From Butyrivibrio sp. AE2015 (GTDB lineage: Bacteria; Bacillota; Clostridia; Lachnospirales; Lachnospiraceae), in contig NZ_ATVR01000027.1 in assembly GCF_000420825.1 (NCBI RefSeq), forward strand, positions 1-43,112: a DNA stretch of 43,112 bases. Reading direction: 5' to 3'. Each line of letters begins with the position of its first letter. Position 1 is the stretch's first letter. The position numbers were made by a program, and so were the translations under genes. Positions 24,537 to 32,564 of the stretch are shown piece after piece. The notes beneath the pieces are model-generated. The model had not been told where the DNA came from. It did no database searches and saw nothing but the letters and a program-made list of their open reading frames with translations.

Positions 24537-25817
24537 TTGTTGGACAGAGTAGCTTATCAAAAAAATAGTGATAAATATTTACTTTTATCAGCAATAGTGA
24601 TTCTTTCTTTTTCTGAAGGTCTCAAGCAAATATTCTTTGGATTACCGATTGTGCATATAGGTAATCTTATTTGCATATTTCTTTTTGCCAGAGCTTTGAT
24701 GAAAAATGGGATAAGCAGACTTTTTCAAAGTGATGTAAAGCCTTTTGCAATATGGGTTATCGCTTTTTTGATGATCGGGAGTATCGGGACTTTGGTGTTT
24801 AAGGCAGATATCTTGATGTATTTATGGGGCATCAGGACATACTTTAGAATGTTTCTTTTGCTTTTTGATATAGTATTGATTTTAGAAAGGGAAGATGTAG
24901 ATCGTATATATAATGCAATTGACTATGTTATAGCTATTCACTTTATACTTACGCTCATACAGTTTTTTGGTTTTGGTATCAGGTGGGATTATCTTAATGG
25001 CATATTTGGCACTGCTGTAGGCGATTCATCAAGTCTTCATGCATTTTTACTGATTGATTCCTGTCTGGTTTTTTATAGGTTCTTTTGTAAAAGTATAGGT
25101 ACTAAGGAGCTCGTGTTTCATTTTGTCTGGATGGCTATGAATGCTGCTATGAGCGAGATACGCAGTTGGTTTTATGAAATCATAGCTTTAACAGTTATAT
25201 ATCTGATTTTTTCTTTTGAGTTTAAAAGAGTAGCCAAGATTTTTCCTGTGCTTCTTGCAGTATATCTTTCTTTGATCGTGATAATGTCATTTCTTTACCC
25301 ATATACATCGGGTTTTTTGGGAGTATCCGGCTTTCATAATATAATATCAGAGTCACACAAACCTGACGGGAGTAGTGGAATAGGGAGAAAGCAGCAGATT
25401 ACTGCTATGACCGGACCTATTCTTGAATATGCAAATGGCAAGGTAGAGGGGGCGGGAATTATACCCCTGATTACAGGGCTTGGGCTGGGAACTGCGGATT
25501 ATGCAACAATTCCTTTTTTGAACAGCTTTTTTTTCAATACTTACGAAAATACCGGTTATTCAAGTTTTCTCTTATCGTTTTTATATATTGAAACGGGAAT
25601 AATTGGCTTAGTTGTATTTAATGCTATGTGGGTTTATTTATTGTGGATTGGATTTAAGGATATGAAGCAGCGAGAACCGCGAGTATTATTGCTTATTCTA
25701 TGTTCTTTTGCTATGTCTGTTACAGCTTTTTACAACCAGACACTTAGAACAAACTATGGCTATATTATGTGGGTTTTCTTAGGAACTGTTGTTATTATAT
25801 ATAATAAGGATACTTGA
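24537..25817 (+). CDS. O-antigen ligase/polymerase-like membrane protein
   Basis: Polytopic protein of 426 residues with about 10-11 membrane segments and a large extracytoplasmic loop around residues 265-330 (SSGIGRKQQ, GLGLGTADY). This layout fits Wzy polymerases and WaaL-type ligases, which join glycan chains on undecaprenyl carriers or transfer them to an acceptor. It probably starts with TTG at 24537 or 24540, preceded by GAGGGGAG; no ATG lies nearby before the first hydrophobic segment. It follows the repeat-bearing polymerase-like gene by 20 bp, so the locus has two such proteins. Polymerase and ligase cannot be separated by sequence alone. Confidence 0.75.
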   Translation: MLDRVAYQKNSDKYLLLSAIVILSFSEGLKQIFFGLPIVHIGNLICIFLFARALMKNGISRLFQSDVKPFAIWVIAFLMIGSIGTLVFKADILMYLWGIRTYFRMFLLLFDIVLILEREDVDRIYNAIDYVIAIHFILTLIQFFGFGIRWDYLNGIFGTAVGDSSSLHAFLLIDSCLVFYRFFCKSIGTKELVFHFVWMAMNAAMSEIRSWFYEIIALTVIYLIFSFEFKRVAKIFPVLLAVYLSLIVIMSFLYPYTSGFLGVSGFHNIISESHKPDGSSGIGRKQQITAMTGPILEYANGKVEGAGIIPLITGLGLGTADYATIPFLNSFFFNTYENTGYSSFLLSFLYIETGIIGLVVFNAMWVYLLWIGFKDMKQREPRVLLLILCSFAMSVTAFYNQTLRTNYGYIMWVFLGTVVIIYNKDT

Positions 25818-25846
25818 TTTATTAATTGTATTAAAAAGAGGGGACA

Positions 25847-27334
25847 ATGAAGGGAATACATATCAATATATCTAAAGTAATATTGTTGGCATATTTTTAC
25901 TTGGCGTTGCCCATATTTGTTTTCTTTTATGGATGGCTAAAGCCTGGTTTGGCGGCAATTTTCTCTGTTTTTCTTATGGCTTCTTTTGTGTATGTTTTCA
26001 GAGATTACAAGGACAGAAAAAGCGAAAATGTTTTGAAGATTCCAATGGAAGCATTATTTATTATTGTTGCACTTCTTTTATCCTGGACTTTGATGAGTGG
26101 AATAGGTGGTCTTACATGGCAGAGAGACGATTGGCATGCAAGAAATGCATTGCTTCACGATCTTATTGATAATAGATGGCCTGTGGTTTTTGAAGATGGT
26201 TCAGGACTTACTTACTATGTATGCTATTGGATGTTTCCTGCTGTTATGGGCAAAATAATGGGGTGGAATGCGGCTAATGTGATGCTTGTTATATGGACTT
26301 TTATAGGGCTCATATTAGTTTCTTTTCTTCTTTTGAATCTTTTCAAAGATAGTGAATGCTCTATAACTATATCAAAATCTGTTATTATCACCTTATTTTT
26401 GATTCTTTGGGGAGGCTTAAACGTAATAGGGCAGTTTTTTGTCTTTTTAAAGGGGAAAGGGACTATGTCACTGGACTCTATATACGGATGGTCGGCCTAT
26501 CAATATACTCCTAACAATGCTCTAATGGAATGGGTTTTTAACCAGGCACTGCCTGCCTGGATTGGAGCAGGTCTTTTTTTTCATGAAAGAAAAAAAGGAA
26601 ATGTTTCAAACTATGGGCTGATCACTATGCTTATACTGCCTTTTTCTCCATTTGCTGCTCTTGGATTATTGCCTTTGATCATTGCTGATATAGTAAAAAT
26701 GCGTGGGAAGAAGTTGTTTAGTGTTCCAAATATCTTTTCTGTTTTCGGAGTGCTTCCTGTTTTTTATTCATATTTTTTTTGTAATAGTTCGTTAAGGGGA
26801 AACGGTTCTTTGCCTGTGTTTGGTTTGTATAGGCTGGATAATACGGGATTTATTTACAATATGCTTGTACTGGTGTTTTTTCTGGCAGTAGAAGTCGGAA
26901 TGTACATTTTTCTTATATGGAAAGCAAACGAGCAGGACTACTTGTTTGTGACCAATACGATATGGCTTTTGATAATCCCTCTTATCAGGATCGGGGTATC
27001 AGATAAAAGAATGTTTCTGATGCGAGGTTCAATAATTCCGCTTTTTGTACTTATGGTATATGTGATCAAAACAATGTTTAATGAGGATTACCGAAAGAAC
27101 AAGCTGGTCTTTGCTGCACTGATACTGGGGGGTTGCATAGGCTTTTATTCAGGAATAGGGGATTTTGTACTGACAGGGATAAATACAATGAACCCTGAGA
27201 TTACAAATGTGGCTGACAGGGTGAAATCCATGAATAATACCGGTGATGAAGCGTGGAATGCTTATACGAAAGAAGCTTCTTATGTGGTCCTGAATGCAAA
27301 GGATACTTTCTTTTTTGGGAAAATGGGAAGATGA
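25847..27334 (+). CDS. Polytopic membrane protein, possible GT-C glycosyltransferase
   Basis: A 495-residue protein with about 11-12 membrane segments. The first large outer loop has WQRDDWHARNALLHDL, in which the DD pair is placed as in GT-C enzymes; LTYYVCYWMFPAVMGK follows, as in mannosyltransferase-like proteins. It ends in a short soluble tail. AGAGGGGAC lies just upstream of the ATG. Neighbours on both sides are polysaccharide genes at 20-30 bp spacing, so a role in decorating or extending the same glycan is likely. I cannot assign a precise family. Confidence 0.68.
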   Translation: MKGIHINISKVILLAYFYLALPIFVFFYGWLKPGLAAIFSVFLMASFVYVFRDYKDRKSENVLKIPMEALFIIVALLLSWTLMSGIGGLTWQRDDWHARNALLHDLIDNRWPVVFEDGSGLTYYVCYWMFPAVMGKIMGWNAANVMLVIWTFIGLILVSFLLLNLFKDSECSITISKSVIITLFLILWGGLNVIGQFFVFLKGKGTMSLDSIYGWSAYQYTPNNALMEWVFNQALPAWIGAGLFFHERKKGNVSNYGLITMLILPFSPFAALGLLPLIIADIVKMRGKKLFSVPNIFSVFGVLPVFYSYFFCNSSLRGNGSLPVFGLYRLDNTGFIYNMLVLVFFLAVEVGMYIFLIWKANEQDYLFVTNTIWLLIIPLIRIGVSDKRMFLMRGSIIPLFVLMVYVIKTMFNEDYRKNKLVFAALILGGCIGFYSGIGDFVLTGINTMNPEITNVADRVKSMNNTGDEAWNAYTKEASYVVLNAKDTFFFGKMGR

Positions 27335-27356
27335 TTTTTTATAGGGGTAAAATAGG

Positions 27357-29156
27357 ATGAAATTACAATCAATTCTTTATCCTGCAAAGGGTGAATCAAC
27401 TGATGACGAACAGCTGTATTTTCATAGGGACGGAGAATGGATAAATGTTGACGGGTATCTCAATCTCTTTTATCTTGAAAAACATCATAAGTATTGCCGG
27501 TTAAATGAGCTGTTTCTCGAACTGGAGTTAAATGGTGTAAGAAAAGTTCAGCTTATGCATGAAGGAGATTGTGTTTATGAGTTTGATCTTGAGACAGGAA
27601 GTGAAAAAGCAAGTACTTGTAGCAAGCTTGGAAAACATGGCTTTAAAAGATATACCCTCAAGTTTCCGTATAGTGAAAATAAAAAAGGTGTTTTCTGGTT
27701 TAGAATACTGCCTTCATCAGATGATTTTTTTTGTGCCGGACATTATTCTGCAACAACGGATTTCCTAAATGATGTAAGAATTGCTGTAAATATATGTACC
27801 TTTAAAAGAGAAAAGTATGTCTTAAGAAACATGAAGGCATTGTCGGATTGGGCAAAGTCTGCTGATATCGATGGAAGGCAATTTGATGTAGCAGATAAGC
27901 TGAACGTGTTTTTGATTGATAATGGACAGACATTAGAAGATAATGCAGAAATGAATGATCTCTTACAGGATACCAGAGTGCAAATTGAAATAATACCAAA
28001 TGCCAATACCGGTGGTTGTGGCGGATTTAGCAGAGGGATGAAAGAAGCTATCTCAAGGCGCACCAGACTTGGTATCACGCATCTTTTAATGATGGATGAT
28101 GATGCAGTGTTTAATCCGGATATATTTGTAAGACTGTATGGTTTTCTTTCTACTTTAAGAAATGAGTATGAGGAAATAACAGTAGGCGGCGCATTAATGC
28201 GTGAGGATTACAGGTATATTCAGCATGCAAACGGCGAGTGGTTTTCTAAGTATAAAGTAATCAATGATAACCCTCTGTGTGATATGAGAGTTTTTGAGAA
28301 TTGCACAGATGATTTGATGACCGGAACTGAAAAGGAACATAAGCTTTATGGGGCTTGGTGGTGCTGCTGTTATCACATGAATGCGATTACTAAGGAGAAT
28401 ATCCCCTTACCTATTTTTGTTCATCATGATGATATACAGTTTGGAATGAAACAGACTGAGCGGGGAATAGTTTTTTTGAATGGAGTCTGCGTGTGGCACC
28501 AGGGATTTGAATTGGTATTTCCCGGAGTTAAGCAGTATTACAATATGCGCAATACTCTTATTACCATGCAAATGTATGAGCCTGAATATCTTAAAAAGAC
28601 TATGCTTATATGGAGTATCAGAAGATATATAGGTATGCTTATAAGCTATAGATATGCAGATTGTGAGTTTGTTTACAGAGGATTTGTGGATTTCCTTCGC
28701 GGAAAGGAGTGGCTACTTGATTCTGATCCGGAAATGCTGCATAGAGAGCTTATGGAAATCTATAAGACAATCAATAATTTTGTCAGTATTGATGAAATGG
28801 GATTGGAAAAGAGCAGCAGAGTTATAGTCATGAAAAAGGCAGAGGGATTCGGAGATATTATTTCACCTGATCTTTTGAGAGAGTATTATTCTTCAGAAAG
28901 ATTTAATGGCTCGCTAAGGAAGAAGATCACCTTTAACGGATGGTTTTTGCCGCCACGAAAGAAACTTAGGGTTATTACCCCTTTAGATTCACCGTGGGAT
29001 ACTTTCAGATATAAAGAGGTTTGTCTGTACGAACCTGCTTCAAAAAAAGGTACACTTGTAAGGAGAAGTAACAGGGAATTATTTAAGGGAATCAGCCGTA
29101 TTTTTTATATGTCTGTTTTAGCAATGCGTTGGAAAATACTAGGATGTAAGTGGTGA
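27357..29156 (+). CDS. GlfT2-like galactofuranosyltransferase (second of two)
   Basis: Second transferase of the GlfT2 type, 599 residues. It has an N-terminal beta domain (1-140), VNICTFKRE at the start of the GT-A core, IPNANTGGCGGFSRGM, the metal motif DDD at 247-249, WWCCCYH, HHDDIQF with D358/D359 and VWHQGFE with H381, then a helical C-terminal domain. Compared with the copy at 15738 it has WHQ instead of WHM, HHDD instead of RCDD, and YHM in place of IPV after the WW motif. It may therefore differ in acceptor or linkage, as mycobacterial GlfT1 and GlfT2 do. It closes the polysaccharide operon; a regulatory operon begins 55 bp later. Confidence 0.85.
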   Translation: MKLQSILYPAKGESTDDEQLYFHRDGEWINVDGYLNLFYLEKHHKYCRLNELFLELELNGVRKVQLMHEGDCVYEFDLETGSEKASTCSKLGKHGFKRYTLKFPYSENKKGVFWFRILPSSDDFFCAGHYSATTDFLNDVRIAVNICTFKREKYVLRNMKALSDWAKSADIDGRQFDVADKLNVFLIDNGQTLEDNAEMNDLLQDTRVQIEIIPNANTGGCGGFSRGMKEAISRRTRLGITHLLMMDDDAVFNPDIFVRLYGFLSTLRNEYEEITVGGALMREDYRYIQHANGEWFSKYKVINDNPLCDMRVFENCTDDLMTGTEKEHKLYGAWWCCCYHMNAITKENIPLPIFVHHDDIQFGMKQTERGIVFLNGVCVWHQGFELVFPGVKQYYNMRNTLITMQMYEPEYLKKTMLIWSIRRYIGMLISYRYADCEFVYRGFVDFLRGKEWLLDSDPEMLHRELMEIYKTINNFVSIDEMGLEKSSRVIVMKKAEGFGDIISPDLLREYYSSERFNGSLRKKITFNGWFLPPRKKLRVITPLDSPWDTFRYKEVCLYEPASKKGTLVRRSNRELFKGISRIFYMSVLAMRWKILGCKW

Positions 29157-29181
29157 GTTTTATTTTTATACATATATCCTG

Positions 29182-29187
29182 TATAAT
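29182..29187 (+). promoter_or_regulatory. Possible -10 box of the LytTR regulator operon
   Basis: A perfect TATAAT lies 25 bp before the ATG at 29212, with AGGAG between them (29199-29203). The -35 position (about 29159-29164, TTTATT) is poor, so the call rests on the -10 alone. Confidence 0.3.
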
Positions 29188-29211
29188 GATGCCAATACAG
29201 GAGTAGAGACG

Positions 29212-29910
29212 ATGATCAACATAGCAATCGTAGAGGATGAGGATTCATATGCCTCACAACTAACTGAATATATTAATAAGTATGAAGCTGAAAGTGGCAG
29301 CTCTTTTAGGATAACTCGCTTTAAAGACGGAGACGAGATAACTAATGGTTACAAGGGACAGTTTGATATCATACTTATGGACATAGAGATGAAGCTCATG
29401 GATGGCATGACTGCGGCAGAAGAGATCAGAAAACTTGATCAGGAAGTTGTCATCATGTTTATTACCAATATGACAAACTATGCCATAAGAGGATATCAGG
29501 TTGATGCCCTTGACTATGTCCTTAAACCTGTCAGTTATTTCGCTTTTTCACAAAAACTGGGACGTGCAATAGCAAGAATGAAAAAAGGAAGCTCCAAGAC
29601 AATTTCTATTGAACTTCCTTCAGGAATAAAGAAGCTTGATATTGATAATGTCTTTTATATAGAAAGTGAAGGGCATAATCTTGTTTTCTATACGAGCGGT
29701 GGTGAGTTTAAGATAAGGGCCAAGCTTGGCGACTTTGAGAATCAGCTTTCTCAATATAATTTTTTCAGGTCTAACAAAGGCTATCTTGTTAATCTTAAAT
29801 ATGTCGACGGAGTCGAGAATGGATGCTGCATTATAGCAGGTAAGCAGCTTCTTATCAGCAGAGCCAGGAAAAATGACTTTATGACGGCATTGACCGAGTT
29901 TATGTCATGA
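29212..29910 (+). CDS. LytTR-family response regulator (AgrA-like)
   Basis: Cytoplasmic two-component response regulator of 232 residues. The receiver domain (1-120) has the acidic pocket EDED near residues 8-11, the phospho-acceptor D57 in LMDIEM, T/S at FITNMTN and K in VLKPVS. The LytTR DNA-binding domain follows (about 134-230, with VFYIESEGHNLVFYT, FFRSNKGYLVNL and ISRARKNDF). Such proteins bind paired 9-bp direct repeats; a pair that fits the consensus is found at 32398-32427, before the GH3 genes. AGGAG precedes the ATG. It overlaps the sensor kinase gene by 4 bp, so the two form a pair. Confidence 0.93.
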   Translation: MINIAIVEDEDSYASQLTEYINKYEAESGSSFRITRFKDGDEITNGYKGQFDIILMDIEMKLMDGMTAAEEIRKLDQEVVIMFITNMTNYAIRGYQVDALDYVLKPVSYFAFSQKLGRAIARMKKGSSKTISIELPSGIKKLDIDNVFYIESEGHNLVFYTSGGEFKIRAKLGDFENQLSQYNFFRSNKGYLVNLKYVDGVENGCCIIAGKQLLISRARKNDFMTALTEFMS

Positions 29911-31229
29911 GGAATACCATGGAAAATATCTATCAGGATATACCAAGGCTATATACAGCACTTGCTGAGTGGCTTGCGTGCATGACTTATTGCCTTGTTT
30001 TAAAAAGAAAAGTTAAGAATGAAAGATTTACTTTATATGCTGTTGTCGCGCTTTTAATTCAGAGCGTTTTTTTGGTTTATACTAAAAATCTTCCTGTGGT
30101 TTTTTGGATTCCATGCATGCTTATTGCAGTGGCTTTTATGTATCTGTTTATGTATCTTGTCTGCGATAGCAGCATAAATGTTATTGGCTATTATTGCTCC
30201 AGGGCATTTCTTTTGGCGGAGTTGGCAGCTTCACTTGAGTGGCAGCTTGCGTGTTTCTTTTTGCTAAAAACTGATTCTGAAGTGGTTCAGATTGTTATTT
30301 TGGTAGCAGTCTATTTGCTTGTTTTCACCTGGGCTCATTATATGGAAATCAGCATAACCAGAGGCGTATCTCAGTTTGATGTCAATTTCCATGAGCTTTT
30401 GGCGGCAGTGGCTATTGCTGCAGCAATTTTTGCTTTTAGTAATCTTAGTTTCATAGTGCAGAACACGCCTTTTTCTGCGGGGGTAACTGCAGATGTTTTC
30501 TATATCAGGACTCTTGTTGATATAGCAGGCATAATGATATTATATGTGTATCAGAGCAGGATTTGTGAGCTTCTTGCTGAAAAAGAACTTAGAAATATCC
30601 ATGCGATGCTAAAAGCCCAATATGACAAGTACAGAGGTTATCAGACTACTTTTGATATGATTAATATGAAGTATCATGATCTAAAGCATCAGATAGCCGG
30701 ACTTCGTACCGAGATGAGTGACGAGGAACGCAAAAAGTGGATTGATTCCCTTGAGCAGGAACTTGAATCTTTCAGTCCTGAAATGCAGACGGGAAATAGC
30801 GTTTTGGATACACTTATTGCAGGTAAAATGATGAACTGCAGAGCAAATAATATAAAGATGACCTGCGTTGCCGATGGTGATATATTGGATTTTATGCATG
30901 TTGCAGATATTTGCACCATTTTTGGCAATGCTCTTGATAATGCCATTGAGAGCGTGTCTCTTATTGAGGATCCGGAAAAGAGGCTTATTCACCTGGCAAT
31001 ATCTCCCAAAAAGGGTTTTGTACTGATACAGATCAATAATTATTGCGAAAATAATGTAGTAATGAAAAACGGTTATCCTGTAACGACTAAAGCCGACAAA
31101 GGAAACCACGGCTTTGGACTTAAAAGCATCAGGTATACCGTCGAAAAATATAACGGGACATTGAATTTTGCCTTAAATGACAAGTGGTTTGAAGTAAAAA
31201 TGCTTATTCCCAGGAAAGGCTTATCATGA
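29907..31229 (+). CDS. GHKL-type sensor histidine kinase (AgrC-like)
   Basis: Membrane sensor of 440 residues. Six or seven N-terminal membrane segments (about 15-215) are followed by a dimerisation helix with KYHDLKHQ (H257 or H261 as phospho-acceptor) and a GHKL ATPase domain with N-box GNALDNAIES (N341) and G-box HGFGLKS (402-407). No separate extracellular sensor domain is seen; AgrC-type kinases sense ligands through their membrane segments. The ATG at 29907 overlaps the regulator's stop. A second ATG at 29919 has GAGG at the better distance and may be the true start. No AgrB/AgrD peptide genes are near, so the ligand is unknown. Confidence 0.9.
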   Translation: MRNTMENIYQDIPRLYTALAEWLACMTYCLVLKRKVKNERFTLYAVVALLIQSVFLVYTKNLPVVFWIPCMLIAVAFMYLFMYLVCDSSINVIGYYCSRAFLLAELAASLEWQLACFFLLKTDSEVVQIVILVAVYLLVFTWAHYMEISITRGVSQFDVNFHELLAAVAIAAAIFAFSNLSFIVQNTPFSAGVTADVFYIRTLVDIAGIMILYVYQSRICELLAEKELRNIHAMLKAQYDKYRGYQTTFDMINMKYHDLKHQIAGLRTEMSDEERKKWIDSLEQELESFSPEMQTGNSVLDTLIAGKMMNCRANNIKMTCVADGDILDFMHVADICTIFGNALDNAIESVSLIEDPEKRLIHLAISPKKGFVLIQINNYCENNVVMKNGYPVTTKADKGNHGFGLKSIRYTVEKYNGTLNFALNDKWFEVKMLIPRKGLS

Positions 31230-32347
31230 ATATAGTTGCAGTTTTGCTTTCTGATTATGTGGGCTTCATGCTCCTTGTTGCACTTTTAATAAGCAGCCGA
31301 ATCAGACGATCTCATGGAAAACTTGAACTTAAGGTTTTCTCAATAATCACAATACTTACAATGATAGCGTGTGTTGTGGATTTCTTTAGTTTTTTTTCAG
31401 ATGGAAGAGATGGCTTTTTGTGGAAGACAGTCAATCTGATCGGAAATACCTATTGTTTTGTTGTTAACCCTATTTTTATAGCTGCATGGTGTTTATATGA
31501 GGATTTAAAGCTATATAAGAGTATGGCCAGAGTAAAGAGAATTTACAGGTATGCATTTATACCAGCTATTATTCTGGTCATCATAGCACTTGGCAATATG
31601 TTCTTCCCTATGATCTTTTACATTGACGATATGAACGTGTATCACAGGCTTCCTCTCAGCTACGCTTTTTATGTTGTGGATCTGTGTTATCTGATACATA
31701 GCGGCGTTGTTTTAAAAAAATATGAGAAGCAGTATGGGAAAATAAGTTTTTTCCCCCTGTATCTTATGGCGGTCCCGGTAGTGCTTGGCTGCGCGCTTCA
31801 GATGATGTTTTATGGGGTATCACTCATATGGGTTTCACTTGCTGTTGGACTTACATCCATTTATATGTCACTTCAGAATGAATTCTCTTATATTGATATA
31901 CTGACAAATCTTTATAACAGAGCTTATCTGGATTACAAGATGGAAGCGATGCTAAAAGAGAAGAACCCTAAAGTCGGAGCTATTATGATCGACGTAGATT
32001 ATTTCAAAAGTATCAATGATACATATGGACATTCTACGGGAGATGAAGCTCTTATTGATGTTGCCAGAGTAATTATTTTTAGTAAACCAGACAAGGCAAT
32101 AGCAACACGCTTTGCAGGCGATGAGTTTATCCTTCTTGTAAATAACACTAACGATGATGAGATGAGAAAGATAATTGAAAGTATTCGGGGTGAGCTGAAG
32201 TACTTTAATGAAACGGAAAATCGCCCTTATAAATTATCTTTATCTCTTGGCTATACTTTATTTGATCCAGACAGAGACACCACTGATACCTTCTTTAAAC
32301 GTATGGATGATAACATGTACGTTGAGAAGAGCGAGAAACATAGATAG
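31226..32347 (+). CDS. Membrane GGDEF-domain protein (diguanylate cyclase-like, AGDEF variant)
   Basis: Predicted to make the second messenger c-di-GMP. About seven membrane segments (1-215) resemble the 7TM histidine-kinase-type sensor layout, and the GGDEF domain follows (about 222-370). Visible residues: LTNLYNRAYLD, IDVDYFKSIND (metal site D256), GHSTGDEAL and the signature AGDEF at 297-301 in place of GGDEF. Alanine at the first position is known in some active cyclases, so activity is plausible. No canonical inhibitory RxxD precedes the signature. Its ATG overlaps the kinase stop by 4 bp, so second-messenger output may be co-expressed with the two-component pair. Confidence 0.88.
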   Translation: MNIVAVLLSDYVGFMLLVALLISSRIRRSHGKLELKVFSIITILTMIACVVDFFSFFSDGRDGFLWKTVNLIGNTYCFVVNPIFIAAWCLYEDLKLYKSMARVKRIYRYAFIPAIILVIIALGNMFFPMIFYIDDMNVYHRLPLSYAFYVVDLCYLIHSGVVLKKYEKQYGKISFFPLYLMAVPVVLGCALQMMFYGVSLIWVSLAVGLTSIYMSLQNEFSYIDILTNLYNRAYLDYKMEAMLKEKNPKVGAIMIDVDYFKSINDTYGHSTGDEALIDVARVIIFSKPDKAIATRFAGDEFILLVNNTNDDEMRKIIESIRGELKYFNETENRPYKLSLSLGYTLFDPDRDTTDTFFKRMDDNMYVEKSEKHR

Positions 32348-32359
32348 ATGTGGGATGCT

Positions 32360-32388
32360 GCACTAGACTCGAAAATACCTCGTCAAGT
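32360..32388 (-). repeat. Second copy of the hairpin element seen after uxuA
   Basis: The reverse complement of this stretch matches 5032-5060 at 26 of 29 positions by my count; the differences lie in the central loop, while both arms (ACTTGACGAGG and CGAGTCTAGTGC) are identical. Here it sits just after the GGDEF gene and before the LytTR site. Finding it twice in intergenic DNA of unrelated operons suggests a dispersed palindromic repeat of this genome. Confidence 0.6.
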
Positions 32389-32397
32389 ATTCTGCGC

Positions 32398-32427
32398 ACC
32401 GTTCATGACAAAAATCGTACCGTTTAT
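32398..32427 (+). promoter_or_regulatory. Tandem LytTR-type operator before the GH3 operon
   Basis: ACCGTTCAT (32398-32406) and ACCGTTTAT (32419-32427) are direct repeats separated by exactly 12 bp. Both satisfy the published LytTR consensus [TA][AC][CA]GTTN[AG][TG] at every position. Identity continues into GACAAAAA, giving a 21-bp period, two helical turns. A -10-like TATAGT at 32464-32469 would put the boxes about 50-80 bp before the start of transcription, the usual distance. The genes for a LytTR regulator and its kinase end 50 bp upstream. No experiment supports the link yet. Confidence 0.7.
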
Positions 32428-32450
32428 GACAAAAACGGCACGATTTTTTT
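32411..32450 (+). terminator. Intrinsic terminator after the two-component/GGDEF operon, overlapping the operator
   Basis: AAAATCGTACCGTTT (32411-32425) pairs with AAACGGCACGATTTT (32433-32447) with one mismatch around a short loop, followed by further T. This is a good terminator for the genes ending at 32347. The second LytTR box lies in its left arm, so the operator and terminator share DNA. Confidence 0.8.
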
Positions 32451-32564
32451 ATTATGCTAAATTTATAGTACATTGATGCGCAGATCAACCATGCTGCGTG
32501 TATGACCAAAGGCTTTGCAATCCGACCAGTTGCAAATGCAGATTACAAAAAGGGAGGTTATATT

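Noticed and set aside
30681..31109. A 142-codon minus-strand frame opposite the kinase gene
   Set aside because: It mirrors the conserved ATPase domain of the sense gene and has no start signal or family resemblance.
29907..31229. Complete Agr-type peptide quorum-sensing locus
   Set aside because: The kinase and regulator fit AgrC/AgrA, but no agrB protease or agrD peptide gene is present between 28 and 33 kb.
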